From NCBI GenBank assembly GCA_016779485.1, contig JADHNN010000003.1, positions 45,806 through 109,805 on the forward strand: a stretch of DNA of 64,000 nt, read 5' to 3'. Of the stretch, positions 21,971 through 30,262 are shown piece by piece. The notes under the pieces are model-generated. The model worked only from the letters and a program-made list of their open reading frames with translations, was not told the DNA's origin and ran no database searches. Origin of the DNA: Gammaproteobacteria bacterium. GTDB lineage: Bacteria > Pseudomonadota > Gammaproteobacteria > GCA-002705445 > GCA-002716945. The translations under genes and the position numbers were made by a program. Position 1 is the stretch's first letter, and every line of letters begins with the position of its first letter.

Positions 21971-22282
21971 TTAAGGTTTATTGAATTCTTCTTTTGTATC
22001 AGTAATTTCTTCTTTTACAGAATCATTAATCAAACTTTTTGAACCTGATGATTTGTTTGATGATATGTAGGCTAAGCTTAAACTGGTTATAAAAAAACTT
22101 AGCGCAATTACAGTTGTTAACTTATTCATAAACGTTGCGCTACCTCTTGCTCCAAAAACAGTTGAAGAAGCGCCTGAGCCAAAAGCAGCCCCTGCATCTG
22201 CTCCTTTGCCTTGTTGAACAAGCACTAGAACAATTAAAATTACCGCTAATATGATATGAATAGTTAGTATTGTAGTTTGCAT
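21971..22282 (-). CDS. secG: Preprotein translocase subunit SecG
   Basis: Small two-helix partner of SecYE, 103 residues. The N-terminal helix ends in VLVLVQQGKGADAGAAFG and is followed by the conserved GSGASSTVFGARGSATFMNK loop and the second helix. The C-terminal tail is short and charged. It lies downstream of tpiA and abuts tRNA-Leu, the order found in many gammaproteobacteria. Confidence 0.96.
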   Translation of the reverse strand: MQTTILTIHIILAVILIVLVLVQQGKGADAGAAFGSGASSTVFGARGSATFMNKLTTVIALSFFITSLSLAYISSNKSSGSKSLINDSVKEEITDTKEEFNKP

Positions 22283-22294
22283 TGTGTAGTTATC

Positions 22295-23038
22295 TCAAAT
22301 TGTGGAACAAATATCAATAAATTTTTTTGCATTAAGTGATGCTCCGCCAATTAAAAGACCGTCCATATGCGGAGTTTTCATAAGCGAGTTAGCATTTTCA
22401 GGAGAAACACTTCCGCCATAAAGTATTTTTATAGATTTATATGCTGGGTTGAACTTATTGATAGTGTTGCGGATATATTTAAATGCATCTATCAAATCTT
22501 TATCTGAGGGTACTAAACCTGTACCTATTGCCCAAACAGGCTCGTATGCAATTATAATATTAGTAGATTTAATTTTGAGCTTATTAAATATTTTTTTTAC
22601 TTGAGCATTAAGTATAGATTTTGTTTTTTTATTCTTAAACTGCTCTAGTGTTTCACCGATACAATATATCACTTTAATATTATTTTCAAAAAGTCTAATT
22701 ACTTTTTCGAATAACATATCAGGACTTTCATTAAAAACATGTCTCCTTTCTGAATGTCCAACAAGACAATATTGTATTTTAGTATCTTTTAACATCGACG
22801 ATGAGATTTCACCTGTAAATGCTCCATCATTAAAAGCTGATACGTTTTGTGCCCCTATTTTAACATCAGATTTATTAACTATACTTTGTAAAGAGGATAA
22901 GTAAATGCTAGGAGGGAAAATTATAATTTCATGTTTACATTTATTTTTTTTGGTTCCAGTTATAATGTTCTTAACAAGCTGGATGCTTGTTTTATGTTTT
23001 CCATTCTGCTTCCAATTTCCAGCTATAATTTTTTTCAT
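22295..23038 (-). CDS. tpiA: Triosephosphate isomerase
   Basis: Interconverts dihydroxyacetone phosphate and glyceraldehyde 3-phosphate. The 247 residues contain the active-site lysine in AGNWKQNG, the histidine in LVGHSERR, the catalytic glutamate in AYEPVWAIGTG, and the phosphate loop ILYGGSVSPENA. It overlaps the glmM stop by four bases (ATGA). Confidence 0.98.
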   Translation of the reverse strand: MKKIIAGNWKQNGKHKTSIQLVKNIITGTKKNKCKHEIIIFPPSIYLSSLQSIVNKSDVKIGAQNVSAFNDGAFTGEISSSMLKDTKIQYCLVGHSERRHVFNESPDMLFEKVIRLFENNIKVIYCIGETLEQFKNKKTKSILNAQVKKIFNKLKIKSTNIIIAYEPVWAIGTGLVPSDKDLIDAFKYIRNTINKFNPAYKSIKILYGGSVSPENANSLMKTPHMDGLLIGGASLNAKKFIDICSTI

Positions 23039-24384
23039 AAATATAATTTATCCATTATTAATTTTTCTGCCTCATTTAATACATCTTTAGATTCGTGCTC
23101 TATAAGAATTCTTATTAATTGTTGAGTACCAGAAGCTCTCGAGAGGATTCTACCATTTCCATTTAATATTTCTTTAATTTTATTAATAATATTTTGATTA
23201 TTTTCTATCCATGTATCTTTATCAGATACTGGAATATTTATCAATGATGATGGAACTTTGATGGATCTAGGATAGATTTCATCGATTGACAGGTTTGTTT
23301 TTTGAATTAAATGAGCAATTTTTATTAATGTGGTTGCCGCATCACCAATTGCAATATTAGTTATGTCATTATGAACAACATGGCCTGATGATTCTGCTCC
23401 AATAATTGCATTATTTTCAATTACTTGCTCCAATACATATCTATCACCGACATCTGTTTCTATAAAAGAATAACCAAGGTTATTTAGTGCTGTTCTAATA
23501 CCATAATTAGTCATAACTGTTCCGACAACTACTTTATTATTTACATGATAATCTTTTGATAAGATATATAGAATCTCATCACCATCTATAATTCTTCCGC
23601 TATTACTTACTAAAATAGATCTATCACCATCACCATCAAACGCAATACCAAAATCAATCCACTCAGCAGCATGTTCTTTATATTTAGAGTTATTATTTAT
23701 AATATATTCAGAAAGTGTTTCAGGATAAACTGCTCCGCAATTATAATTGATATTTCTACCATCTGGACAATTGTTAAATATTTGAAATGAAAGATTAGAT
23801 TTTATATTCAAATTTGAAAAAACATTAGAGATTGATCCGTTGGAACAATCTATAGCGATATTAATTGTTTTTGATGAATCTATATTACCATCTACTTTTT
23901 CAGATAAATAATCGAGATAAATCTCTGTGGAAGCTGAGTCAATAGAATAATTACATGTAACTATATTTTGAAATATATCAGTAGATGAAACAGTCTTTTC
24001 TATTAACTTTTCATCATCTGAGGAAATTTTATATCCATCGCTATTAAATATTTTTATGCCATTATCTGTATATGGATTATGTGATGCGGTTATTTGGATA
24101 CCAATAGAATCATTCATTTTTCTAGTTGAGAGGATATATGGTATAGCAGGTGTTGGAATTAAACCTAGAAAATTAATATTATATTTAGAATTGTATAAAA
24201 TACCTTGAATTAGGTTTTCATAAATTGATTTAAATGACTCTCTTCCGTCATGACCAATGTAAATATTTTGAACCTTTTGGCATAAAACTTGGCTAATAGA
24301 AAAACCTATTTTCTTGATAGTTTCAACATCCATGGGATAGTCACCAAATACTGCCCTTACTCCATCTGTTCCAAATAATTTCAT
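23035..24384 (-). CDS. glmM: Phosphoglucosamine mutase
   Basis: Converts glucosamine 6-phosphate to glucosamine 1-phosphate for peptidoglycan and LPS. The 449-residue protein has the phosphoserine site ITASHNPYTDNGIK (Ser101), the Mg-binding FDGDGDRS loop, the sugar-binding GAESSGHVV motif and the C-terminal SRASGTQQLIRILIE phosphate site. It starts on the last base of folP's stop region, as in the common folP-glmM pair. Confidence 0.97.
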   Translation of the reverse strand: MKLFGTDGVRAVFGDYPMDVETIKKIGFSISQVLCQKVQNIYIGHDGRESFKSIYENLIQGILYNSKYNINFLGLIPTPAIPYILSTRKMNDSIGIQITASHNPYTDNGIKIFNSDGYKISSDDEKLIEKTVSSTDIFQNIVTCNYSIDSASTEIYLDYLSEKVDGNIDSSKTINIAIDCSNGSISNVFSNLNIKSNLSFQIFNNCPDGRNINYNCGAVYPETLSEYIINNNSKYKEHAAEWIDFGIAFDGDGDRSILVSNSGRIIDGDEILYILSKDYHVNNKVVVGTVMTNYGIRTALNNLGYSFIETDVGDRYVLEQVIENNAIIGAESSGHVVHNDITNIAIGDAATTLIKIAHLIQKTNLSIDEIYPRSIKVPSSLINIPVSDKDTWIENNQNIINKIKEILNGNGRILSRASGTQQLIRILIEHESKDVLNEAEKLIMDKLYL

Positions 24385-25181
24385 TATGAATTTTTTATTA
24401 AGTCTCTAAAATTAAGCAATATACTTGTTTCCCTAACGTCATGAACACGGAGGATATTTGTGTGATTTTTGATTGCTATTACTGATGCAGCAATTGTTCC
24501 ATAAAGCCTATCAGATGGAGGAACATTTAATACATCACCGATCATACTTTTTCTAGATATTCCTGAAAGTATATTAAAACCTAAGTTGCTAAATTTTTTA
24601 AGATTATTCAATATTATATAATTATGTTCTAGAGTCTTACCGAAACCAAAACCTGGATCAATAATAATTTTATCTTTATTTATTCCATGACTTAAACAAA
24701 GCTCAGCTTTATTTTTTAAATATGTGAAAATATCTTCAACAACATTGTTGTATGCCGGATTATGTTGCATTACTTTTGGGGTACCTTGCATGTGCATCAA
24801 AGATACAGACAAATTATTATCTTTAATAATATCTATAAGTTCAAAGTCTTCTAGAGAAGATATATCATTTACTATATTGATATTATATTTAAGTAGTTTT
24901 TTGATTACTTCAGAGCTTCTAGTATCAATAGATATTGGAATATCAGATATCTCTCTAACAGCCTCAACAAGAGGTTCTATTTTTTTTATCTGATCTACAC
25001 TTGTAACAGGATCAGATCCTGGTTTGGATGATTCCGCTCCGATATCAATAATATCAGCTCCATCATCGATAATTTGCTTTACATGAGTAATTGATTTACT
25101 AAGTTCAATAAATTTACCACCATCATAGAATGAATTATCAGTAATATTTAAAACTCCCATTATTTTTATTTTAGAATTCAT
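24384..25181 (-). CDS. folP: Dihydropteroate synthase
   Basis: Condenses the pterin pyrophosphate with p-aminobenzoate in folate synthesis; target of sulfonamides. It has 265 residues with MGVLNITDNSFYDGGKF, the DIGAESSKPGS loop, NDISSLED, and the C-terminal RVHDVRET motif. In the first signature the usual NxTPDSFSDGG is slightly diverged (NITDNSFYDGG). It normally follows ftsH directly; here a nuclease gene lies between. Confidence 0.96.
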   Translation of the reverse strand: MNSKIKIMGVLNITDNSFYDGGKFIELSKSITHVKQIIDDGADIIDIGAESSKPGSDPVTSVDQIKKIEPLVEAVREISDIPISIDTRSSEVIKKLLKYNINIVNDISSLEDFELIDIIKDNNLSVSLMHMQGTPKVMQHNPAYNNVVEDIFTYLKNKAELCLSHGINKDKIIIDPGFGFGKTLEHNYIILNNLKKFSNLGFNILSGISRKSMIGDVLNVPPSDRLYGTIAASVIAIKNHTNILRVHDVRETSILLNFRDLIKNS

Positions 25182-25183
25182 TC

Positions 25184-25876
25184 TTAATGTCCATGTAGCA
25201 TTTTATACTGTTCAACACGTTCAATAAATTTTTTTTGAAACCATAAAAATTCATTATCTTTAATTGTAAACTCTTGAAACTCAAGCTTAGGTGTGCAAAT
25301 TAGTATGACGCCCTGTTTAATATTAGTATTATGTTGCAAATTATGAGCAAGTGCATATGCTGCGGTTTGTAAAAAATAATCCGTAATCCATTCTCTTCTT
25401 TTTGTCTTTGTTGATGATTTGAAATCAACAATAGACTCTTCATTGCCATATATTCCACATAAATCTGTTGTTCCTGCGTGAGACTCTGGATAGAAGAGAG
25501 GTGTTTCGCAGCCCCAAATTTCATTCAATTTTTTTTCTAAAGCTTGGTCAAGTATAACCTGTGCCATTTTCTTTTCGTTATCATTCATGATTTCAAAATC
25601 AAATGACTGTTTACCATGCAAAGCATCTTCAATATACTTATGCATTTTATCTCCTCTCGACATTGACTCTTTTGATATTCTTGATGCCTCAGTATGTCCA
25701 ACTTTGTTTTTCCATGCAGCTAGAGCATCTTTGTCTTTTTGAGATTTAGTTTTATCAAGTATAGTAGTTACAGAAGGTACTTTTGCACCATTTGAGCTGT
25801 AATACCTTGCTCCTGATTTGTCTGTTACTCTAGAAATTTCTTTGTAACAGTATTTTTTCTTCCACAGATGTAACAA
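25184..25876 (-). CDS. PD-(D/E)XK exonuclease, RecB/MGME1-like
   Basis: A 230-residue stand-alone nuclease of the PD-(D/E)XK superfamily, close in layout to mitochondrial MGME1 and phage single-domain exonucleases. Visible motifs are VPSVTTIL (33-40), RGDKMHKYIE (74-83), AGTTDL with Asp138, VDFKSS with Asp151 and Lys153, and QTAAY (170-174, the QxxxY motif of RecB-type nucleases). The start is a TTG; no ATG or GTG lies in frame between the upstream stop and residue 72, and a GTGGA element lies nearby. A perfect TATAAT (25908-25903, minus strand) about 27 bases upstream could give it its own promoter. It is inserted between ftsH and folP. Its cellular substrate is unknown; processing of single-stranded DNA ends is the family expectation. 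Confidence 0.8.
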   Translation of the reverse strand: MLHLWKKKYCYKEISRVTDKSGARYYSSNGAKVPSVTTILDKTKSQKDKDALAAWKNKVGHTEASRISKESMSRGDKMHKYIEDALHGKQSFDFEIMNDNEKKMAQVILDQALEKKLNEIWGCETPLFYPESHAGTTDLCGIYGNEESIVDFKSSTKTKRREWITDYFLQTAAYALAHNLQHNTNIKQGVILICTPKLEFQEFTIKDNEFLWFQKKFIERVEQYKMLHGH

Positions 25877-25932
25877 ATAATCTAGTCCACGATAGCGTTT
25901 ATATTATACTACCATGAACTAGTTTTTTTGTC

Positions 25933-27843
25933 TTATGATGCTGGGGAAGCTGATGGACTATCTTTTGATGTGACATCTTTTGCATGCCCAGATGAGTCAT
26001 TGTCATCGTCTGACCAACTTTCCGGAGCATCAGGAACTTTTCCATCCATAATTTGATCGATTTGTTCCGCATCAATAGTCTCATACTTCATTAACGCATC
26101 TGCCATTAAATGCATCTTGTCTAGGTTATCTTTTATTAATTTCTTAGCTCTTTCATATTGGTTATCAATAATTTTACGAATTTCAGAATCAATAGAACTT
26201 GCTGTTTCATTAGACATATTTTTGCTGGTTTGCGACGCTGATTTTCCTAAGAAAACCTCTTGTTCCTGCTCGCTATATGCAAGTGGCCCCATTTTTTCTG
26301 ATAAGCCCCACTTGGTAACCATATTTCTTGCTAGGTCTGTAGCTCTTTCAATATCATTCGAGGCACCTGTGGTGACTGCATCATCACCAAAAATTAATTC
26401 CTCTGCGACTCTACCGCCAAACAAAGCAGCAATCATACTATTTATACGCTGACGACTGTTGCTGTACCTATCTTCTTCAGGTAAAAACATTGTGACACCA
26501 AGCGCTCTACCTCTTGGTATAATACTTACTTTGTAAACTGGGTCATGATCAGGAACCAATCTTCCCACTACTGCGTGTCCAGCTTCATGGTATGCAGTAA
26601 GTTTTTTTTCGTCATCATTCATGACCATCGATTTTCTCTCGCCACCCATAAGAATTTTATCTTTAGCTTTCTCAAAATCATCCATATCAACAATCTTCTT
26701 ATTTGCTCTGGCAGCAAAGAGAGCTGCTTCATTTGCTAGGTTAGCTAAATCAGCTCCAGAGAATCCTGGTGTACCTCTTGCTAAAAGCTTTGGATTAACG
26801 TCATTAGCGATAGGTATTTTTCTCATATGGACTTTTAGAATTTGCTCTCTTCCACGAATATCTGGAAGTGGAACAGTTACTTGTCTATCAAATCTTCCTG
26901 GACGTAATAATGCCGGATCAAGCACGTCCGGTCTGTTGGTAGCTGCTATAACTATTACACCTTCGTTACCATCGAATCCATCCATTTCAACTAGTAATTG
27001 GTTTAGGGTTTGTTCTCTTTCATCATTTCCGCCTCCTACGCCAGCTCCTCTGTGTCTTCCAACAGCATCAATCTCATCAATGAAGATAATACATGGTGAA
27101 TGTTTCTTTGCTGTTTCAAACATGTCCCTTACTCTTGATGCTCCAACACCAACAAACATTTCTACAAAGTCAGAGCCTGAAATAGTAAAGAATGGAACTT
27201 TAGCTTCTCCAGCTATAGCTCTCGCAAGAAGAGTTTTCCCTGTTCCTGGAGATCCTGACATTAAAACACCTCTTGGAATGTTACCTCCTAGGTTTTGAAA
27301 TTTTGCAGGGTCTCTTAGAAAATCGACGAGTTCTTTAACTTCTTCTTTTGCTTCTTCTACACCAGCGACATCTTTGAATGTAACTTTGACTTCATCTTCA
27401 GTTTGCATTTTTGCTTTACTTTTTCCAAAAGACATAGCGCCTCCACGGCCTCCACCACCTTGCATTTGGCGCATGAAGAAAATCCAGACACCTATCAATA
27501 ATAAAAATGGGAACCAATGAATAAATATTTGTGCAAGGAATGATTGTTTCTCAGGAGCTTTGCCACTTATTCTGACTTTACCTTTGATGAGTTCTCCTAT
27601 CAATGCAGAGTTATCAGTCTCAGGACTATAAGTCATAAATTTCTCACCGGACTTGAATGAACCAGCAATTTCTCTTCCCGAAATAGTGACCTCTTCAACT
27701 TGTCCTGTCTGAACTTGTTGCATGAAGTCTGTGTAATTAAACTCTTGTGATGCAGTATTTCTACCGCCTATTCCTGTAAATAAAGACATAATTACAACCG
27801 CAATTACAGTCCAAACAACTAAATTTTTAACTAAATCTCCCAT
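25933..27843 (-). CDS. ftsH: ATP-dependent zinc metalloprotease FtsH
   Basis: Membrane-anchored AAA+ protease for quality control and regulated proteolysis. The 636-residue protein has two N-terminal membrane helices (about 6-25 and 105-125) around a periplasmic domain, Walker A GSPGTGKT (197-204), Walker [12 protein letters not shown], the SRH with RPGRFDRQ, and the zinc site HEAGH (419-423). It lies between rlmE and the nuclease; rlmE-ftsH-folP-glmM is a known order. Confidence 0.98.
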   Translation of the reverse strand: MGDLVKNLVVWTVIAVVIMSLFTGIGGRNTASQEFNYTDFMQQVQTGQVEEVTISGREIAGSFKSGEKFMTYSPETDNSALIGELIKGKVRISGKAPEKQSFLAQIFIHWFPFLLLIGVWIFFMRQMQGGGGRGGAMSFGKSKAKMQTEDEVKVTFKDVAGVEEAKEEVKELVDFLRDPAKFQNLGGNIPRGVLMSGSPGTGKTLLARAIAGEAKVPFFTISGSDFVEMFVGVGASRVRDMFETAKKHSPCIIFIDEIDAVGRHRGAGVGGGNDEREQTLNQLLVEMDGFDGNEGVIVIAATNRPDVLDPALLRPGRFDRQVTVPLPDIRGREQILKVHMRKIPIANDVNPKLLARGTPGFSGADLANLANEAALFAARANKKIVDMDDFEKAKDKILMGGERKSMVMNDDEKKLTAYHEAGHAVVGRLVPDHDPVYKVSIIPRGRALGVTMFLPEEDRYSNSRQRINSMIAALFGGRVAEELIFGDDAVTTGASNDIERATDLARNMVTKWGLSEKMGPLAYSEQEQEVFLGKSASQTSKNMSNETASSIDSEIRKIIDNQYERAKKLIKDNLDKMHLMADALMKYETIDAEQIDQIMDGKVPDAPESWSDDDNDSSGHAKDVTSKDSPSASPAS

Positions 27844-27864
27844 AATACTCCCTACTTTAGAATC

Positions 27865-27893
27865 ATTCTAAGTTTGACATTGTTAATCGTTAA
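27865..27893 (-). promoter_or_regulatory. Candidate promoter for ftsH
   Basis: On the minus strand TTAACG (27893-27888), a 17-base spacer and TAGAAT (27870-27865) lie in the 61-base gap between rlmE and ftsH. The -10 overlaps a 15-base inverted repeat (27857-27871, arms of seven bases). In E. coli ftsH has its own heat-shock promoter; no clear sigma-32 sequence is seen here. Confidence 0.4.
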
Positions 27894-27904
27894 TTTCAAT
27901 GATA

Positions 27905-28516
27905 TCAGTCTTTGAAACCATTACAAATGAAGAAAATTTCATTGCTACTGCTTCGAGATGATTGAGGTTTGTATGATCCTACCTTATTAAAAGACTTTTT
28001 TAGTTTTTTTCTCGATTCATCATATGATGAACCAATAAAAAACTTCATAATCAACACTCCATTTATTTTTAGTAAATCTAAGCAAATATCAAGTATAGAC
28101 TCAAGAATCCTCTCAAAGTTAGCCTGATCAACATCTTCTATACCTGTTATGTTAGGGGCAATATCTGATAATACAAGGTCTGCCTTGTTCATTTTTTCAA
28201 ATATCTTCTCTCTATCAGTTTTTTTATTAATGTCACCCCTTATAAAATATGTATTATCTATAGGTTTCATCTGCAGCACATCTATAGCAACAAGGGTTTT
28301 ATCCTCATAATTTCTGGTGATATATTCTGACCATGAACCTGGAGCTGAACCTAAATCAAGTATATTTTTTGAATATTTTAGAATTTTATATTTTTCATCA
28401 ATTTCATGAAGCTTATGAAAAGCTCTAGACCTATAATCACCTAATTGCGAGAGTTTAACGTACCTATCACTACTGTGTTTATTTAGCCAATTTTTTGTAC
28501 TTTTCTTTTTAGCCAT
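27905..28516 (-). CDS. rlmE: 23S rRNA 2'-O-methyltransferase (U2552)
   Basis: RlmE/FtsJ, 203 residues, methylates U2552 in the ribosomal A-loop. SAM motif LDLGSAPGSW is followed by the catalytic tetrad context: Lys near the N-terminus, Asp in VLSDIAPN, Lys in LIMKFF and Glu in SSNEIFFI. The open frame extends 74 codons upstream, but the real start is the ATG at 28516 (MAKKKSTKNW...), because upstream sequence is the antisense of tpx. Only 19 bases separate it from tpx. Confidence 0.96.
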   Translation of the reverse strand: MAKKKSTKNWLNKHSSDRYVKLSQLGDYRSRAFHKLHEIDEKYKILKYSKNILDLGSAPGSWSEYITRNYEDKTLVAIDVLQMKPIDNTYFIRGDINKKTDREKIFEKMNKADLVLSDIAPNITGIEDVDQANFERILESILDICLDLLKINGVLIMKFFIGSSYDESRKKLKKSFNKVGSYKPQSSRSSSNEIFFICNGFKD

Positions 28517-28535
28517 ATCGTTATACTCTATATCA

Positions 28536-29036
28536 ATGGCTAAGGTAACACTGAAAGGCAATGAAGTTAATACAAATTCAAATATTGTAGAAGTAGGCTC
28601 ATCTGCACCAAACTTTGTACTTGTAGATTCAGAATTAAATGATGTAAACCTAGAGAACTTCTCAGGCAAAAATAAAATATTAAGCATTGTTCCTAGTCTT
28701 GATACACCAGTTTGCCAAAAATCTACTAAAATTTTCAATGAAAAAGTTAATGACCTAGACGATACAGTAATGCTAATTGTTTCTAGCGATCTTCCTTTTG
28801 CAATGAAGAGGTTTTGTACATTAGAATCATTGGAAAATGTAATTCCAGTATCAATGATGAGGTCTAGAAACTTTGCTAAGGATTATGGTGTGTTACTAGT
28901 AGATGGTCCATTATCAGGGATTACAACTAGGGCTATAGTTACGATTTCAAAAGATAACAAAATTCTTCACTCTGAACTAGTTTCAGAAATTGCAGATGAA
29001 CCCAACTATCAAGCAGCTTTAGATTCTATAAAATAA
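28536..29036 (+). CDS. tpx: Thiol peroxidase
   Basis: Atypical 2-Cys peroxiredoxin that reduces hydroperoxides using thioredoxin. The 166-residue protein has the peroxidatic Cys60 in PSLDTPVC and the resolving Cys94 in MKRFC, matching E. coli Cys61 and Cys95. It is divergent from rlmE with a 19-base gap that holds TATACT (28522-28527) about eight bases before the ATG, and no ribosome site is seen. The symporter gene follows after two bases. Confidence 0.97.
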   Translation: MAKVTLKGNEVNTNSNIVEVGSSAPNFVLVDSELNDVNLENFSGKNKILSIVPSLDTPVCQKSTKIFNEKVNDLDDTVMLIVSSDLPFAMKRFCTLESLENVIPVSMMRSRNFAKDYGVLLVDGPLSGITTRAIVTISKDNKILHSELVSEIADEPNYQAALDSIK

Positions 29037-29038
29037 AC

Positions 29039-30259
29039 ATGTCATTCACAAAAAAAATCATTGTTGCAATGATTTTAGGTGTAGCAATCGGAATCACCCT
29101 AAATTTATTTATCGCTGATACCCTTGCGTCTGATTTTATAATAATAAAAGTCTTTAGTTTAATTTCTAATTTATTTATTTCTGCTCTCAAGCTAATAATT
29201 ATTCCTTTAATATTCTTTTCAATAGTATGTGGCATCTTATCTTTATCAGATGATGTATCGCTTTCTAGATTAGGGATTAAAACAATGACTTTGTATGTAT
29301 TCACTACCATAATAGCTATCTCTATTGGCCTGCTATTTTCATCGTTCATTGAATTTGAAGCTATATTATTAACAAATTTAGATTCAAGTATCTCGCTAGA
29401 TAATACAAATCAAAAAACTGACATATTTCCTAGCAACATTTTTAAATCACTCAGTGAAGGTAATATTATTCATTTATTGATTTTCTCAGTGTTAATAGGT
29501 GTAGCTGCAAGTAGGATCCAAGACAAAATACATACATTTATAGAGTATATTCATCAATTTAACATGGTTATAAATGAACTTGTTAAAATCATAATCTCAT
29601 TTACACCTCTAGCTGTATTTTGCATATTATCTAAGACATTCGCTACTCAAGGAATTGAAACTCTAGCTCCGCTAATGGGCTACTTTCTTATTGTTGTCTT
29701 TAGCCTTTTTATACACCTCTTTATTACTTTTTCTATGTTGCTAAAAATTTTTACAAAACTTGATCCTAGAAAATTTTTTAAAAATATTAAAGATCTAATT
29801 ATTTTCAGTTTTAGTACCTCAAGTAGTAGCGCATCAATACCATTTACACTCAATACAGCAAATGAGAAATGTGGAATCGATAAATCAATTAGCAGTTTTA
29901 CAGTACCGCTAGGTGCAACTATAAATATGGACGGGACAGCAATTATGCAAGGTTGTGCAACTTTTTTTTTAGCAAGTCTTTATGGTATTGATTTAGGTAT
30001 TAGTGAGATATTAACAATTGTCATTACGGCAACAATAGCTTCAATAGGAACTGCAGGTATACCAAGTGCAGGTATCATAATGTTGACTGTTATCTTTTCT
30101 CAAGTAGGTATTCCCTTAGAAGGAATTCCATTACTTTTAGGTGTTGATAGATTGCTAGACATGTTGAGAACATCTGTAAATGTGAGTGGCGATATATGTA
30201 TAAGTTGTATTGTTGCTAGCAGTGAAAATAAAATTAATGAAGCTACGTTCAAATCATAA
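29039..30259 (+). CDS. Dicarboxylate/amino acid:cation symporter (DAACS family)
   Basis: GltP/DctA-like transporter of 406 residues with about eight helices and two re-entrant hairpins. The family signature is visible: serine-rich STSSSSASIPFTLN, then the VPLGATINMDGTAIMQG motif that binds substrate and cation, and TASIGTAGIPSAG in the second hairpin. It would import glutamate, aspartate or C4-dicarboxylates with Na+ or H+; the exact substrate cannot be told. Its stop is three bases from the convergent carB stop. Confidence 0.9.
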   Translation: MSFTKKIIVAMILGVAIGITLNLFIADTLASDFIIIKVFSLISNLFISALKLIIIPLIFFSIVCGILSLSDDVSLSRLGIKTMTLYVFTTIIAISIGLLFSSFIEFEAILLTNLDSSISLDNTNQKTDIFPSNIFKSLSEGNIIHLLIFSVLIGVAASRIQDKIHTFIEYIHQFNMVINELVKIIISFTPLAVFCILSKTFATQGIETLAPLMGYFLIVVFSLFIHLFITFSMLLKIFTKLDPRKFFKNIKDLIIFSFSTSSSSASIPFTLNTANEKCGIDKSISSFTVPLGATINMDGTAIMQGCATFFLASLYGIDLGISEILTIVITATIASIGTAGIPSAGIIMLTVIFSQVGIPLEGIPLLLGVDRLLDMLRTSVNVSGDICISCIVASSENKINEATFKS

Positions 30260-30262
30260 AAT

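Noticed and set aside
26621..27298. 225-codon open frame opposite ftsH
   Set aside because: Antisense of the conserved FtsH AAA domain; no start context and no independent features.
28517..28738. N-terminal 74-codon extension of rlmE
   Set aside because: It is the antisense of the tpx coding region; the family start is the ATG at 28516.
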